Of a stretch of 64,000 nt of DNA, positions 37,718-47,837 are shown in pieces. The stretch is from Bacteroidota bacterium (lineage in GTDB: Bacteria; Bacteroidota; Bacteroidia; Chitinophagales; Saprospiraceae). Each line of letters starts with the position of its first letter. The stretch's first letter is position 1. Under the pieces are notes generated by a model. That model was not told the DNA's origin. It did no database searches and saw only the letters and a list, made by a program, of their open reading frames with translations. The stretch spans positions 1 through 64,000 of the forward strand of contig JAAEZH010000009.1 in NCBI GenBank assembly GCA_018222965.1, in the 5' to 3' direction. Made by a program: the position numbers and the translations under genes.

Positions 37718-39946
37718 TTACCGCTGAATAACCAGCTTCTTCGTTGCCTGACGGCCTGCTACCCATACCTGGACCGTATAGAGGCCAGGGGCATAACCAC
37801 TGATATCCATCATGTGCTCACCCGATTGAAGCAATCCCTGATGCAGAACTTCCACCAATTGCCCCACGCCATTGTACAGGCGAATCTCGCCCTCAACAGC
37901 CTGGTTCAACTCTAAGGATAACCAACAAGCATCTGTTGCCGGATTCGGAAGCAATTCGATTGCCTGCAGGCCGGCAATCTCATTTACAGCTGATGGCCCG
38001 CCTACCGTGAAACTCACGGAAGTTGTACAGTTTTTCCCGTCTGTAATTACAACTGAATAGTCGCCGCCTCCAATACCACCGATGTCTTCCGTGGATTCGC
38101 CATTACTCCACTGATACGAATAGGGCGGAGTCATTCCGCTTACGGTAATATCAATCGCACCCGGATCAGACATGGTAGCATCTGTTATAGCTGCATCCAC
38201 ATTTGCTGTCGGACAACCAACCAGCAAAATATTGTCTAATCCGATATCGCAGCGGAAGGAATCTCCCTCATCGCTAATTTCACCGGTAAATTGAATCTCT
38301 ATCTCCTGACCGAAAAAATCTGCCAGGTCAACAAAAACCAGTTCCCAGTCATCATCTGCGGAGGTCTGCAATTCGCCTTCCTGTAAGTGTATATTGGTAA
38401 TATCTCCGTTCTCTTCCAGCACATCCACACTCAAAAAACCGACACCATTGCCATAAGCATGGTAGGAAAAAGCGAGCTGCAAGCTGCTGATATTAGTTAG
38501 ATCCAGGCAATTCGTCACCAAAACAGCTTGTGTTCCAGGCGTAAAACCAGATGTTTCCATGTAAATATAGCGTCCTGTACCGTCTACATCTCCCGATGGT
38601 CCGGTATTAGAAGAAGGCGTTGCACCCGTATTCACCTGAAACTCAATCTCGCCTTTATTATAGACTTCGGTGAATATGATATCTCCGTCTTCATAAAGGT
38701 TAAAGTTCTCCTCCACCGGTGGATATCCAATTTGGCGGGAAGAAATAAATCCGGCACCCGGATCGTCTGAATTATTAATATCCCCATCGACAGAGACTTC
38801 GTAGTCAATAAAATAGGTGCCCGGTTCCGACAGATCAACCGGTGTAGAGAAGGTATAATTTAGAACATCCCCGGCAGCCAGGGTAGAATTGTAGGTTTCG
38901 GTTGCGATGAACTCATCATTTACATACAGGCTCAGATCAAAATCCGTAAGATCTTCAGAACCCGTATTTTGAATTCTAACTTCCACATTTTCTGAATCGG
39001 TAAAATCACAACTGGTTTCCGGCCCCACCACTTCTATGGTACCAAGGTTAATGACCGGCCCCAACTCAAAATCCAGATCATATCCAAACAGGCGATCGGG
39101 AGTCGTTTGTAGTACGCCGCCCAGGATCAATCCGCCATCCGGATCCCAACTGTCGGTGATAAACATTCCACCGGCTAAGCCGCCTTCTGTACCCAAATCC
39201 AATTCCACATTACGGCCTACCCCTGTTGGGGTTCCCGCCGGCATTTGGAGTTGAGTGATTAGAGCGTCTGTTGGCTCTCCAGCCTGATGGAATACCCAGA
39301 GATAAGGGCCACCAGGACTCGTATGATCTATGGCAGCACCATACATACCTCCCAGGGTGTGCGTATCTGCCAGGATTTCATCAATCACATTGCCGTCCAT
39401 GTCAAAAAGGAAGATTGAAGTACTAAAATTGGCACCCCAAAATCCGCCATTACCACCATCAGCCATTGGATCAAAGGTGATGTAACGGATATCCTCCCCG
39501 GCACTTGTAAATATCTGTCCGGTAACCATCTTCGTATCAGGGTCCACCTGATACAACACATCCGTATTATTGGAAACCCAGAGACTGGTACCATCCCAGG
39601 TAATCGCCCGGGTGCCCGACAAATTGGGGATGACAAATGTCTCCAATAAGTTGCCGTCATTATCCAGTCGAATCAGGGTATCGCTACTCCATTCGGCTAT
39701 CCAGAATTCATCGTCAAAATGAATCCCGTTTGACAATCCTGCCTGAGCAGATTCCGTCGAGGCATCGTAGTCAAATTCCAGGTCCCACATGGCTAGTGTG
39801 CGCTGGTCGTTGTAATCAGGCGCCGGCACGGTGGGTTTATTTCCCTCCGGAGCTTTTTCAGCATATTTTTGAGCGTAAAGGCCATTCGCCGCAAAGGCAA
39901 AAAACAATAAGACGAATGCCTTAATGAAGGTAGAGCTACTGTTCAT
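37718..39946 (-). CDS. T9SS type A surface protein with propeller and SprB-like repeat
   Basis: 742 residues. Signal peptide 1-25 (FAANGLYAQ). Then a beta-propeller-like region (about 50-300: [38 protein letters not shown]), a CARDB-like domain (about 310-410, [17 protein letters not shown]), a MAM/jelly-roll-like domain (about 425-590), a SprB-type repeat (about 600-655, [20 protein letters not shown]) and a type A sorting domain ([16 protein letters not shown] ... KKLVIQR). A large extracellular protein; role unknown. Confidence 0.8.
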   Translation of the reverse strand: MNSSSTFIKAFVLLFFAFAANGLYAQKYAEKAPEGNKPTVPAPDYNDQRTLAMWDLEFDYDASTESAQAGLSNGIHFDDEFWIAEWSSDTLIRLDNDGNLLETFVIPNLSGTRAITWDGTSLWVSNNTDVLYQVDPDTKMVTGQIFTSAGEDIRYITFDPMADGGNGGFWGANFSTSIFLFDMDGNVIDEILADTHTLGGMYGAAIDHTSPGGPYLWVFHQAGEPTDALITQLQMPAGTPTGVGRNVELDLGTEGGLAGGMFITDSWDPDGGLILGGVLQTTPDRLFGYDLDFELGPVINLGTIEVVGPETSCDFTDSENVEVRIQNTGSEDLTDFDLSLYVNDEFIATETYNSTLAAGDVLNYTFSTPVDLSEPGTYFIDYEVSVDGDINNSDDPGAGFISSRQIGYPPVEENFNLYEDGDIIFTEVYNKGEIEFQVNTGATPSSNTGPSGDVDGTGRYIYMETSGFTPGTQAVLVTNCLDLTNISSLQLAFSYHAYGNGVGFLSVDVLEENGDITNIHLQEGELQTSADDDWELVFVDLADFFGQEIEIQFTGEISDEGDSFRCDIGLDNILLVGCPTANVDAAITDATMSDPGAIDITVSGMTPPYSYQWSNGESTEDIGGIGGGDYSVVITDGKNCTTSVSFTVGGPSAVNEIAGLQAIELLPNPATDACWLSLELNQAVEGEIRLYNGVGQLVEVLHQGLLQSGEHMMDISGYAPGLYTVQVWVAGRQATKKLVIQR

Positions 39947-40078
39947 ATCAGGTGAGTTTGTTTATAAAATACACGTTTCACATACTGACAATCAATCAGA
40001 TACGAACAGTAAGATAAAAAATAAGCACGTGAAAATGAATATGGATCAGAATTGAAGTTTTTCCAACAGGAGATTCCC

Positions 40079-43000
40079 TTAGGATTTGTCATCCAGTTCC
40101 TCTTCGGGAGGGGCGATGCGCAGATCGGGATGCACGTGATTCTTTTCAAAAGCACACCAGCTGCATTCGGGCTTGCGACATCCGTCAAATTCATGTGCCT
40201 GAATACCTGCATACACCTGCTGAAGCAGGCTTCCAAGTTGGTCTGCAGCAGCTGTACTCAGATCAACTTCAACTTCGTGAAAATCCCCCTGCTCATCGGG
40301 CTCTAAATAGGCTATAACTCCCTTCGTAGCAACAGGTCCTAAAACCCGGTGGTTTTCAAAAAGGATCTTGTAAAACAGCAACTGCCGCCAGTAAGTGCCT
40401 CCCTGTGCATTGCGATTGCTCATCGGACGCGTTTTCCTCAAATCGTACCTGCCCGTCTTATAATCCACCAGACGCACTTCATTATCGGCGAGGTATTCCA
40501 CCTTATCAATCACCCCCTGAATAGGGACCCCGTGGTATTCAGCCTGACGAATCTCCATTTCGACCCTTACCTTCCGCCACCATTTTTTCAGTCCGCGGAA
40601 ATAATGCTTGCGGAGATATTTTTCGCCCATTTCAAGGCGCTGCTTGAAGTGAACCGGCTCAAACCAGGCCCGCAGTTTCTCCATTTCACCTTTAAAATGA
40701 CCAACCAACTCCTCTACCGGTGGGAACTCGCGTTTCTTGTGCCCGAGCATGCGCTCAAAAAGCCATTGCAGGCTATTGTGCATCGCAGTACCAAAACTCG
40801 CAGCCTCCGATTGCAGGCGGGGCACCCGCAAAACCTGTTCGTAAAAGAAGCTCAAGGGGCAACGTAAATAAGCATTCATGCCCGACACAGACAAGGAAAA
40901 ATCCTTCAGCAACTCATTGATTCGAGCCGCATCATAAACCGGATCTGCAGACACCTCGGCTTTTTGCATGAGCAAATCGCGGGCTTCTCTAACTTCGTTT
41001 TCTTCTGCTTCCGAAGGCTGATTGGCCAAACTGCTTTGAACCACGCAACCCCCTTCTGCAAGCTCATCTAAGAACACGGGCGGTTGTTGTTCTTTTCCTT
41101 TTTGATTGTACCGGGGCCAGGAAATATGCAGCCTTTCTTTCGCTCTGGTCACTGCCACATAAAACAACCGCCTGCGGGCCTCCAATGCATCTTCTTCCCC
41201 GCTAAAGGTCAGGGTGTCGGGAAAGGAAAATCGATATTGACCACCCTGACGCCGGGGCTCCCAGCTGTCTTTAACACAATCCAGAATGTATACTTCCTGA
41301 AACTCCAACCCCTTTGAAGCATGCGCGGTCATTAAATTCACCCCCGGTCCGGCAGGCAGCACTTCCCTTTGTGGCAGAGCCAGATTATTGTGATCCATGC
41401 GTTTCAGCAGATCGAGCGCGTCATCCAGGTCTATACGTGGATTTTTTGCTGCCTGTCGGCGAATGAAGTCCTGCAATGCCTGAATATTTCCCAACTCGGA
41501 GTCTCGCTCCGGCTCGGAAAACACAAAAGCCAGCAAGCCCGATTCATTGAGCAGAAATTCCAAAAACCGAAGCAGGGGCAAGTGATCCAATTCCAGCAAA
41601 CAACGATCCAGACAGTCCAGGGCAAACCGAATGCGGTCGGGAGCTTCCAGGGAAAGCGCATTCAGCACCTTTTCCTGCCCCAACCAGTTTCGCAATCCCT
41701 GTTCTCCGGCTTTGGGATCTTTATTTCGAGCAAGACTGAGTATCCCCAGGTCTTTCGGTGAAATCTTCCAATGCTTGAAATGGAGCAATCTGTACAGTTG
41801 CAAATCCCCACTACCCGGCCGGCTGCGTTCCATCGACAAATATTCCAGCAGCATCCGGACACGCTGAATGACCGGTGCATCAAGAGCATTCGGACGACGC
41901 TTCGTTTGGAATGGAATGGCCTTTCGGCGAAGGAGGTCCCGCAACAACTCACCCTGCCGGTGTTTGGCATAGATCACAGCAATTTCTTCCAGCGGGACGC
42001 CGCTGGATTGTGCCTTTTCAATAGAGGCAACAATATGAGCTACCTCCTGCAAATGATTTTGGTATTCCGTGATCTCCGGCTGCACTTTAGATTCGGCGAA
42101 AGCCCCGGAAGCTTTTAATTTCTTTTCCAGGCCCAGTTCGGAGAGTGCGGTGATGAGTCGTTTTTCATTATTCCGGATAAGCGCCCCTGCCGCATCCAGC
42201 ACCGCCGGCGTAGATCGGTAGTTTTCCTGTAATACAATGGTCTTTAAATGACCGGCATAAGCCTCATAAAAATCCGTCAAATTTTTCAGACGGGCTCCTT
42301 GAAATTCATAGATCGACTGATCGTCGTCACCCACGATGAAAACATTGGGGTTTTCCCAATATTCGATCAATGCCCGGAGTACAGAATTCTGTGCCCCATT
42401 CGTATCCTGATACTCATCGACCAGCAGATACAAATACTGCTCCTGGTATGTGCGCAGCAAGGCCGGGTATTTGCGAAAAGCATCCAGCACCCAGAGGATC
42501 ATATCCTCAAAGTCATACCGTCCACGACGCTCCAGAGCTTCCTGATATTTCTGATACAGAGGAATAGCTGCCCGGAGTCGATTCATACGGAGCTCGGCTT
42601 CCTCAAATTTTGCCGTTTTCAGGGCCCCTTTAACCATATCGCCCCGGTTTACCTTGTATTGATATTCCGGACGTTCGGGCAGGGATTCTATATACGCATC
42701 GATGCGTTCCAACATCATTTTTTCATCCCAGCCTTCGCTTTTCATGTGCTGAAAAAGATCCTGCAAATGCTGTTCGTAGACATAACTTCCAACAGCCATC
42801 CGGCGCATCAAATGATCAGCTGGCAAGTCGTGCAGAACTTCCCGCACAATTTCGATGCGCTCCAGATCGTCGAGCGGTTCCAGATAATGCCTGCCGAAGA
42901 GCGACAGATTATCCTGGATGATCTTATTGCAAAAGGAATGGAAGGTAAAAATGTGAATGCGATGGGCGGTCGGACCAATAAACTTCAATAAGCGTTCCCG

Positions 43001-43231
43001 CATGGCTACCACGCCGGCATCCGTGAACGTCAGGCAAAGAATGTTATTGGGATTCGCATCGGTTTCTCTCAGGATTTTGCCGATCCGGGCGGCCAGAATA
43101 TGCGTTTTACCGGTTCCCGGGCCGGCTACAACCAGCACAGGGCCTTCGATCTGGTCCACAGCCATACGCTGGGCCGGATTGAGGCCATCGAGGATTTCGG
43201 TAAACTGTTGTTCGTGTTTGGCTTCAGCCAT
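40079..43231 (-). CDS. UvrD/PcrA-like helicase with C-terminal PD-(D/E)XK nuclease
   Basis: 1050 residues. Superfamily 1A helicase motifs: AGPGTGKTHILAARI (37-51), LLVDEYQDTNGAQ, VGDDDQSIYEFQGA, LQENYRSTPAV, TAHASKGLEFQEVYI and RRLFYVAVTRAKERL. The last 280 residues form a RecB/AddB-type nuclease: LSVSGMNAYLRCPLSFFYEQ, GVIDKVEYLADNEVRLVDYK and a Cys cluster (RKPECSWCAFEK) that with the earlier Cys can hold a 4Fe-4S cluster. A single-chain helicase-nuclease for DNA repair or recombination. The upstream Crp-type gene ends one base before it. Confidence 0.88.
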   Translation of the reverse strand: MAEAKHEQQFTEILDGLNPAQRMAVDQIEGPVLVVAGPGTGKTHILAARIGKILRETDANPNNILCLTFTDAGVVAMRERLLKFIGPTAHRIHIFTFHSFCNKIIQDNLSLFGRHYLEPLDDLERIEIVREVLHDLPADHLMRRMAVGSYVYEQHLQDLFQHMKSEGWDEKMMLERIDAYIESLPERPEYQYKVNRGDMVKGALKTAKFEEAELRMNRLRAAIPLYQKYQEALERRGRYDFEDMILWVLDAFRKYPALLRTYQEQYLYLLVDEYQDTNGAQNSVLRALIEYWENPNVFIVGDDDQSIYEFQGARLKNLTDFYEAYAGHLKTIVLQENYRSTPAVLDAAGALIRNNEKRLITALSELGLEKKLKASGAFAESKVQPEITEYQNHLQEVAHIVASIEKAQSSGVPLEEIAVIYAKHRQGELLRDLLRRKAIPFQTKRRPNALDAPVIQRVRMLLEYLSMERSRPGSGDLQLYRLLHFKHWKISPKDLGILSLARNKDPKAGEQGLRNWLGQEKVLNALSLEAPDRIRFALDCLDRCLLELDHLPLLRFLEFLLNESGLLAFVFSEPERDSELGNIQALQDFIRRQAAKNPRIDLDDALDLLKRMDHNNLALPQREVLPAGPGVNLMTAHASKGLEFQEVYILDCVKDSWEPRRQGGQYRFSFPDTLTFSGEEDALEARRRLFYVAVTRAKERLHISWPRYNQKGKEQQPPVFLDELAEGGCVVQSSLANQPSEAEENEVREARDLLMQKAEVSADPVYDAARINELLKDFSLSVSGMNAYLRCPLSFFYEQVLRVPRLQSEAASFGTAMHNSLQWLFERMLGHKKREFPPVEELVGHFKGEMEKLRAWFEPVHFKQRLEMGEKYLRKHYFRGLKKWWRKVRVEMEIRQAEYHGVPIQGVIDKVEYLADNEVRLVDYKTGRYDLRKTRPMSNRNAQGGTYWRQLLFYKILFENHRVLGPVATKGVIAYLEPDEQGDFHEVEVDLSTAAADQLGSLLQQVYAGIQAHEFDGCRKPECSWCAFEKNHVHPDLRIAPPEEELDDKS

Positions 43232-43232
43232 A

Positions 43233-43922
43233 TCATGCGACCTCGCCTTCTTTGGCCAGTAATTCCATGTCTCTGACCAGCAGGCGTTTTCGGTTGAACG
43301 TCAAGATATTCTTATTTCTTAATTCATTCAAAACCGTTGTAACCGTTTGCCGGGATGTTGCAGTAAGATTAGCTATTTCCTGGTGGGTTAAAAACTTGCG
43401 TACCAGCATTTCGTATCCGACCCGCTGTCCGCGTTTCTGAACGAGGTTGATCAAAAACTCAATGATGCGGCTCCGACTGTCTTTAAAAACGAGCGATTCG
43501 AGGCGTTGTTCCATTTCCAGCATTCGGGAACCGAGTAATCGCATGAAGAACACGCTGAGTTGGTTGTGCTCGCGCATCATTTCTTTCATATTGTCAACAG
43601 GCACCACACAGAGCTTGGTTTTTTCCATCGCTATGGCAAAGTCCCGATGGGTATCTCCCCCCAGCATGGACATCAATCCGAATCCTTCTCCGGGGCCCAA
43701 AAGGACCTTCGTAATTTCTTTGCCCGCTTCGGAATAGTTACCAATTTTCACCCGCCCTTCAAACAGAAAATAAATCTTATCTGCCTGTTCTTCCGGCAAA
43801 TAAATGTATTCCCCTTTTTTAAAGGTCTTTTCCGAATGGAGGGCACCGTGGTCCACTTTCTTAGGACAAAAAATACCGGTGACATCAATATTTTCCAGGT
43901 ACCAATAGGTTTGTTTCTGCAT
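43233..43922 (-). CDS. Crp/Fnr-family transcriptional regulator
   Basis: 229 residues. An N-terminal cNMP-binding-like beta-roll (about 25-125: KTFKKGEYIYLPEEQADKIYFL, GPGEGFGLMSMLGG) and a C-terminal winged HTH (THQEIANLTATSRQTVTTVL, about 175-194). No clustered Fe-S cysteines of Fnr. Effector unknown. It is co-transcribed with the helicase-nuclease. A 9-bp inverted repeat 44 bases upstream of the ATG may be its own operator. Confidence 0.88.
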   Translation of the reverse strand: MQKQTYWYLENIDVTGIFCPKKVDHGALHSEKTFKKGEYIYLPEEQADKIYFLFEGRVKIGNYSEAGKEITKVLLGPGEGFGLMSMLGGDTHRDFAIAMEKTKLCVVPVDNMKEMMREHNQLSVFFMRLLGSRMLEMEQRLESLVFKDSRSRIIEFLINLVQKRGQRVGYEMLVRKFLTHQEIANLTATSRQTVTTVLNELRNKNILTFNRKRLLVRDMELLAKEGEVA

Positions 43923-43965
43923 AAAGGCCAGGTTTTAACAATTTTAGAACATACAGCGAAAGGAT

Positions 43966-43991
43966 CAGTTTGGAACAAGTACTCCAAACTG
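43966..43991. promoter_or_regulatory. Inverted repeat, candidate Crp-family operator
   Basis: CAGTTTGGA (43966-43974), 8-base spacer, TCCAAACTG (43983-43991): perfect 9-bp arms, centred about 56 bases before the ATG at 43922. Size and symmetry fit a dimeric HTH regulator; identity of the binder is inferred from position. Confidence 0.45.
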
Positions 43992-44029
43992 TCTTTCAAC
44001 TAACAAAACAGGGCCTGAGAAATCAGTGA

Positions 44030-45811
44030 TTATTCACCGTCTCTTTGTAGATCAAAGCGTTTGCCAAACTCCGAGAGCAATGGATTTTGCTCTTTCATGA
44101 GCTTGAGCTTTTCTTTATCATTAAGCAGTTTCTTAGGTTTCGGAGCCTCAACTTCCGGCGCCAGTGATTTATCTATACGGAACTCCCGGATCAGGGTAGG
44201 CAGCTTTAGTTCCTCCCGTAAAAAGTCCATCATTCCATCTGCTTGTCGAATCTGATTTTCGGAAAACTTTCGTCCGACGATCACAATCATTTTGCCATCT
44301 TCCACATCCAATTCCGTTCCCTGCATAACCGTCTTTAGCGAATCGGACTCTACCTTTTCGGCGAAAGCCTGCCAGGCAGTCTGCACCTCCTCCAATTTCA
44401 AATCGGCATGGCTCCGTACATCCGCGCCGTTATCTTTTTTTACATCCGATTCTATCGAAGTGAGATCGATCTTTGGCGTAGAGAAGCGCTTGCTTTTATT
44501 CTTTACCGGATTGGGAGCAGCAGCCTTAGATTGAACTTCCTGTTTGGGTTCTTCAACTTGCTGTGGTGTCTGGTCAGAAACCGGCAAATCCTCCGCTTCA
44601 GGAATCTGCTTTTCTTCTGTCTTATTTTCCGGCTTTGGAGTTGGATTTTGCTGTGTTACGGATTGGTCAGCCGTTTTTTTTTCCGGTGCAGGAGCTGTGC
44701 CCAGAGAAACGCGTATTGCTTTAGGCAGAAAGGCCATTTTCATAAGGCTCATTTCTACATGCAGTCGTTTATTGCGCGCCATCCGGTAATTGATATCGCA
44801 ATGGTTTGCCAGATCGAGCGCAGAAAGTAGCAAGCTCTCGGGAGCCATGGCTGCCTGGCTTTTATAGCGTTGCTTTAGCTTTTCACCGGCTTCCAGCAAA
44901 GGCCAGGTAGCCGGGTCTTTACAAACCAGCAAGTTCCGGAAGTGGGCGGCCAAACCGTTGATAAACACATCGCCTTCAAAGCCTTTGGCAATCACTTCAT
45001 CAAACAGCAACATCAGGCCGGAATGATCTTCCGAAAGCAGGAAGTCAGTCGCCCGGAAAAAGTAATCGTAATCGAGCACATTGAGGTTCTCGATCACATC
45101 GGCATAAGTCAATGCTTTTCCGGAAAAGCTAACTACCCGGTCGAATATCGACAAAGCATCCCGCAGTGCGCCATCGGCTTTTTGAGCTATTACGTGCAGG
45201 GCTTCTTTTTCGGCATTGATATTTTCTTCCGCGCAAATCCCCTCCAGGTGTGCCACCATTTGAGGCACCTGAATGCGTTTAAAATCAAATATCTGACAAC
45301 GGGAGAGGATGGTTGGAATGATCTTGTGTTTCTCGGTCGTTGCCAGGATAAAAATAGCATACGAAGGCGGCTCCTCCAGTGTTTTCAGGAAAGCATTGAA
45401 TGCCTGCTGTGAAAGCATATGCACCTCATCAATGATAAACACCTTGTATTTACCTTGTTGGGGCTGGAAACGCACTTGTTCGATCAGAGCGCGTATATGC
45501 TCTACACTGTTGTTGGAAGCGGCATCGAGTTCGGTGATATTGAAGGAAGCGTTCTGATTAAAAGCTTCGCAACTGGAGCAGGTATTACAAGGCTCGTGAT
45601 CCTCCGTCAGGTTCTGGCAGTTGAGCACTTTGGCCAGGATCCGGGCACAAGTGGTTTTACCTACCCCTCGTGGACCACAAAATAAAAAAGCATGAGCCAG
45701 GTGATCGTTTTGCAGAGCATTTTTCAGTGTCTGTGACACATGCTCCTGCCCTACCACTTCCGAGAAGCGGACAGGTCTGTACTTTCTGGCTGATACGATA
45801 AAGTTACTCAT
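44030..45811 (-). CDS. dnaX: DNA polymerase III subunits gamma/tau
   Basis: 593 residues. Clamp-loader ATPase: GPRGVGKTTCARILA (46-60), zinc-site cysteines 65, 75, 78 and 81, DEVHMLSQQAFNAFLKTLEE, and sensor block LATTEKHKIIPTILSRCQ. An acidic/Pro-Glu-rich linker (about 375-450) separates the ATPase from a C-terminal domain. I saw no frameshift signal for the short gamma form. In-frame, the codons for AFAE in the C-terminal domain contain the iterated 9-mer (44357). Confidence 0.95.
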   Translation of the reverse strand: MSNFIVSARKYRPVRFSEVVGQEHVSQTLKNALQNDHLAHAFLFCGPRGVGKTTCARILAKVLNCQNLTEDHEPCNTCSSCEAFNQNASFNITELDAASNNSVEHIRALIEQVRFQPQQGKYKVFIIDEVHMLSQQAFNAFLKTLEEPPSYAIFILATTEKHKIIPTILSRCQIFDFKRIQVPQMVAHLEGICAEENINAEKEALHVIAQKADGALRDALSIFDRVVSFSGKALTYADVIENLNVLDYDYFFRATDFLLSEDHSGLMLLFDEVIAKGFEGDVFINGLAAHFRNLLVCKDPATWPLLEAGEKLKQRYKSQAAMAPESLLLSALDLANHCDINYRMARNKRLHVEMSLMKMAFLPKAIRVSLGTAPAPEKKTADQSVTQQNPTPKPENKTEEKQIPEAEDLPVSDQTPQQVEEPKQEVQSKAAAPNPVKNKSKRFSTPKIDLTSIESDVKKDNGADVRSHADLKLEEVQTAWQAFAEKVESDSLKTVMQGTELDVEDGKMIVIVGRKFSENQIRQADGMMDFLREELKLPTLIREFRIDKSLAPEVEAPKPKKLLNDKEKLKLMKEQNPLLSEFGKRFDLQRDGE

Positions 45812-45891
45812 GCAATACCTGTTCCATTGATTCCGGGCCAGTTTAGCCCGGGAAACATAAAGGTAAACATTGCTGGATAAAATGCCGTTTT

Positions 45892-45961
45892 GAAATCGTT
45901 AAACGTTTATTTCAACCTGACAGGTCGGCGACCTGACGGGTCGCCGACCTGTCAGGTTGAA
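45892..45961. repeat. Triple palindrome array, copy 2, with 66-bp direct repeat
   Basis: Array of three 13-mers at 45914-45926, 45930-45942 and 45946-45958. The whole is a near-perfect hairpin (24-bp stem TTTCAACCTGACAGGTCGGC..., loop TGACG). The 66 bases 45892-45957 recur at 47687-47752 with 3 mismatches, in direct orientation, so the two copies flank nadE. Confidence 0.9.
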
Positions 45962-45994
45962 AAAGAAGGTACCCGCTTTTTCATTTACACGTCT

Positions 45995-46002
45995 TACCTT
46001 TG
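45995..46002 (+). promoter_or_regulatory. -7 promoter box of nadE
   Basis: TACCTTTG followed by C, matching the TAnnTTTG consensus, 21 bases before the nadE ATG. The -33 region is T-rich (TTTTT at about 45977-45981) without a clean TTG. Confidence 0.55.
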
Positions 46003-46023
46003 CACCCTCGCTAAACTCGATCT

Positions 46024-47661
46024 ATGAAAATCGCAATCGCCCAGCTTAACTTTCACATCGGAAACTTCGAAGGGAACCTCCAAAAAATGCTTCAGGCAGT
46101 AGAAGAAGCCAAAGCAAAACAAGCTGATCTGATCTGCTTCAGCGAACTATCCACTTGCGGATATCCACCCCGCGATTTCCTCGAATTTGACGACTTTATC
46201 GAACTGGCAGAACAAACAATCGCCAAACTGGCCGATGCAGCCCAGGGGATTGCCATTGTAGCCGGCTCTCCCAGCCGCAACCCGGTCGTTGAAGGCAAAG
46301 ACCTCTACAACTCTGCTTATTTTATGGCGGACGGAGAAGTCAAACAAGTGCAACACAAAGCCCTCCTGCCTACTTACGATATCTTTGATGAGTATCGCTA
46401 CTTCGAACCTGCCAACGAATTTCAGGTAGTCGAATACAAAGGCAAACGCATCGCCCTGACCGTCTGCGAAGACATCTGGAACATCGGCAACGAAAACCCG
46501 CTTTACACTATTTGCCCGCTGGATGAAATGCAAGCTCAAAACCCCGATTTCATCCTCAACCTTTCGGCCTCGCCTTTCAGCTACAAACAAGCTGAAACCC
46601 GTACCAAAATTGTCCAAACTAATGTAAAACGCTACGGCATCCCCATGTTTTATGTCAACCATGCCGGTGCGCAAACAGAGATCATTTTCGATGGAGGATC
46701 ACTGGTAGCTTCTCCCTCCGGCGACATCTTCGACGAACTGCCCTACTTTAAAGAAGACGTCCGTGTTTATGAATTGGATGCAGTAACTAAAGGCGGGCAA
46801 AACAAACTGCAAGCCCGAAATAAAATGCAGCTCATCCACGACGGGCTGGTGACCGGAATCCGCGATTACTTTGGCAAACTGGGCTTCAAAAAAGCTATTT
46901 TGGGATTATCAGGTGGAATTGATTCGGCCGTTACGGCTGTATTAGCCTGCCGGGCCCTGGGCCCCGAAAACGTGCATGCACTCCTGCTGCCGTCCCAGTT
47001 TTCTTCCGACCATTCAGTAGATGATGCCCGACAGCTCGCCGAGAACCTGGGCATGACTTACGACATCATCGCCATCAAAAACATCTACGACAGCTTTATG
47101 GGCGAGTTGGGGCCACACTTTGAAGGATTGCCGTTCAACATTGCTGAAGAAAACATCCAGGCCCGATCCAGAGGGGTTCTCCTCATGGCCTACTCCAATA
47201 AATTCGGAAACATCCTGCTCAACACCTCCAACAAAAGCGAAATGGCCGTAGGTTATGGCACGCTCTATGGAGATATGTGCGGCGGACTATCCGTCATCGG
47301 AGACGTTTACAAAACCGAAGTTTTTGAGCTCGCCAGATATATGAATAAAGACGGCGAGGTTGTACCGGAAAACACCATCACAAAACCTCCGTCAGCCGAG
47401 CTTCGCCCCAATCAAAAAGACAGCGACAGCCTGCCGGATTACGACATTCTGGATGAAATCCTTTTCCACTACATCGAAAAACGGGAAGGACCGCAGGACA
47501 TTATCGAAATGGGCTACGATGAGAAACTCGTTCGCCGCATCCTGCGCCTGGTAAACATCAACGAATTCAAGCGCCACCAAACAGCTCCTGTCCTCCGCAT
47601 CTCCCCCAAAGCCTTTGGTATGGGCCGCCGGATGCCGATTGTGGGTAAATATTTGGCTTGA
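46024..47661 (+). CDS. nadE: Glutamine-dependent NAD+ synthase
   Basis: 545 residues: an N-terminal carbon-nitrogen hydrolase (amidase) domain and a C-terminal ATP-dependent NAD synthetase. Catalytic triad Glu 41 (FSELSTCGYPP), Lys 112 (VQHKALLPTY), Cys 148 (ALTVCEDIWN); PPi-loop SGGIDS at 296-301. It amidates nicotinate adenine dinucleotide with glutamine-derived ammonia. Monocistronic between two same-oriented palindrome arrays (45892-45961 and 47687-47753), an arrangement that could reflect local duplication or cassette-like insertion. Length is normal and there is no sign of decay. Confidence 0.95.
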   Translation: MKIAIAQLNFHIGNFEGNLQKMLQAVEEAKAKQADLICFSELSTCGYPPRDFLEFDDFIELAEQTIAKLADAAQGIAIVAGSPSRNPVVEGKDLYNSAYFMADGEVKQVQHKALLPTYDIFDEYRYFEPANEFQVVEYKGKRIALTVCEDIWNIGNENPLYTICPLDEMQAQNPDFILNLSASPFSYKQAETRTKIVQTNVKRYGIPMFYVNHAGAQTEIIFDGGSLVASPSGDIFDELPYFKEDVRVYELDAVTKGGQNKLQARNKMQLIHDGLVTGIRDYFGKLGFKKAILGLSGGIDSAVTAVLACRALGPENVHALLLPSQFSSDHSVDDARQLAENLGMTYDIIAIKNIYDSFMGELGPHFEGLPFNIAEENIQARSRGVLLMAYSNKFGNILLNTSNKSEMAVGYGTLYGDMCGGLSVIGDVYKTEVFELARYMNKDGEVVPENTITKPPSAELRPNQKDSDSLPDYDILDEILFHYIEKREGPQDIIEMGYDEKLVRRILRLVNINEFKRHQTAPVLRISPKAFGMGRRMPIVGKYLA

Positions 47662-47686
47662 TCTCGCATTCCGTTTTAACCGTTTC

Positions 47687-47753
47687 GAAATTGCTAAACG
47701 TTTATTTCAACCTGACAGGTCGGCGACCTGACGGGTCGCCGACCCGTCAGGTC
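47687..47753. repeat. Triple palindrome array, copy 3, direct repeat after nadE
   Basis: 13-mers at 47709-47721, 47725-47737 and 47741-47753. The 66-bp extended copy (47687-47752) matches 45892-45957 with three differences, including the shared segment TAAACGTTTATTTCAACC. The third unit has a C instead of T (GACCCG), so the hairpin is less perfect than copy 2. Confidence 0.9.
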
Positions 47754-47837
47754 CAAATCAAAAATAGCCAGACCCCGCCAGGCCCGGCTACTACATGAAA
47801 AAACTATTTACCATTTATTTTTTGTGATAACACCCTT

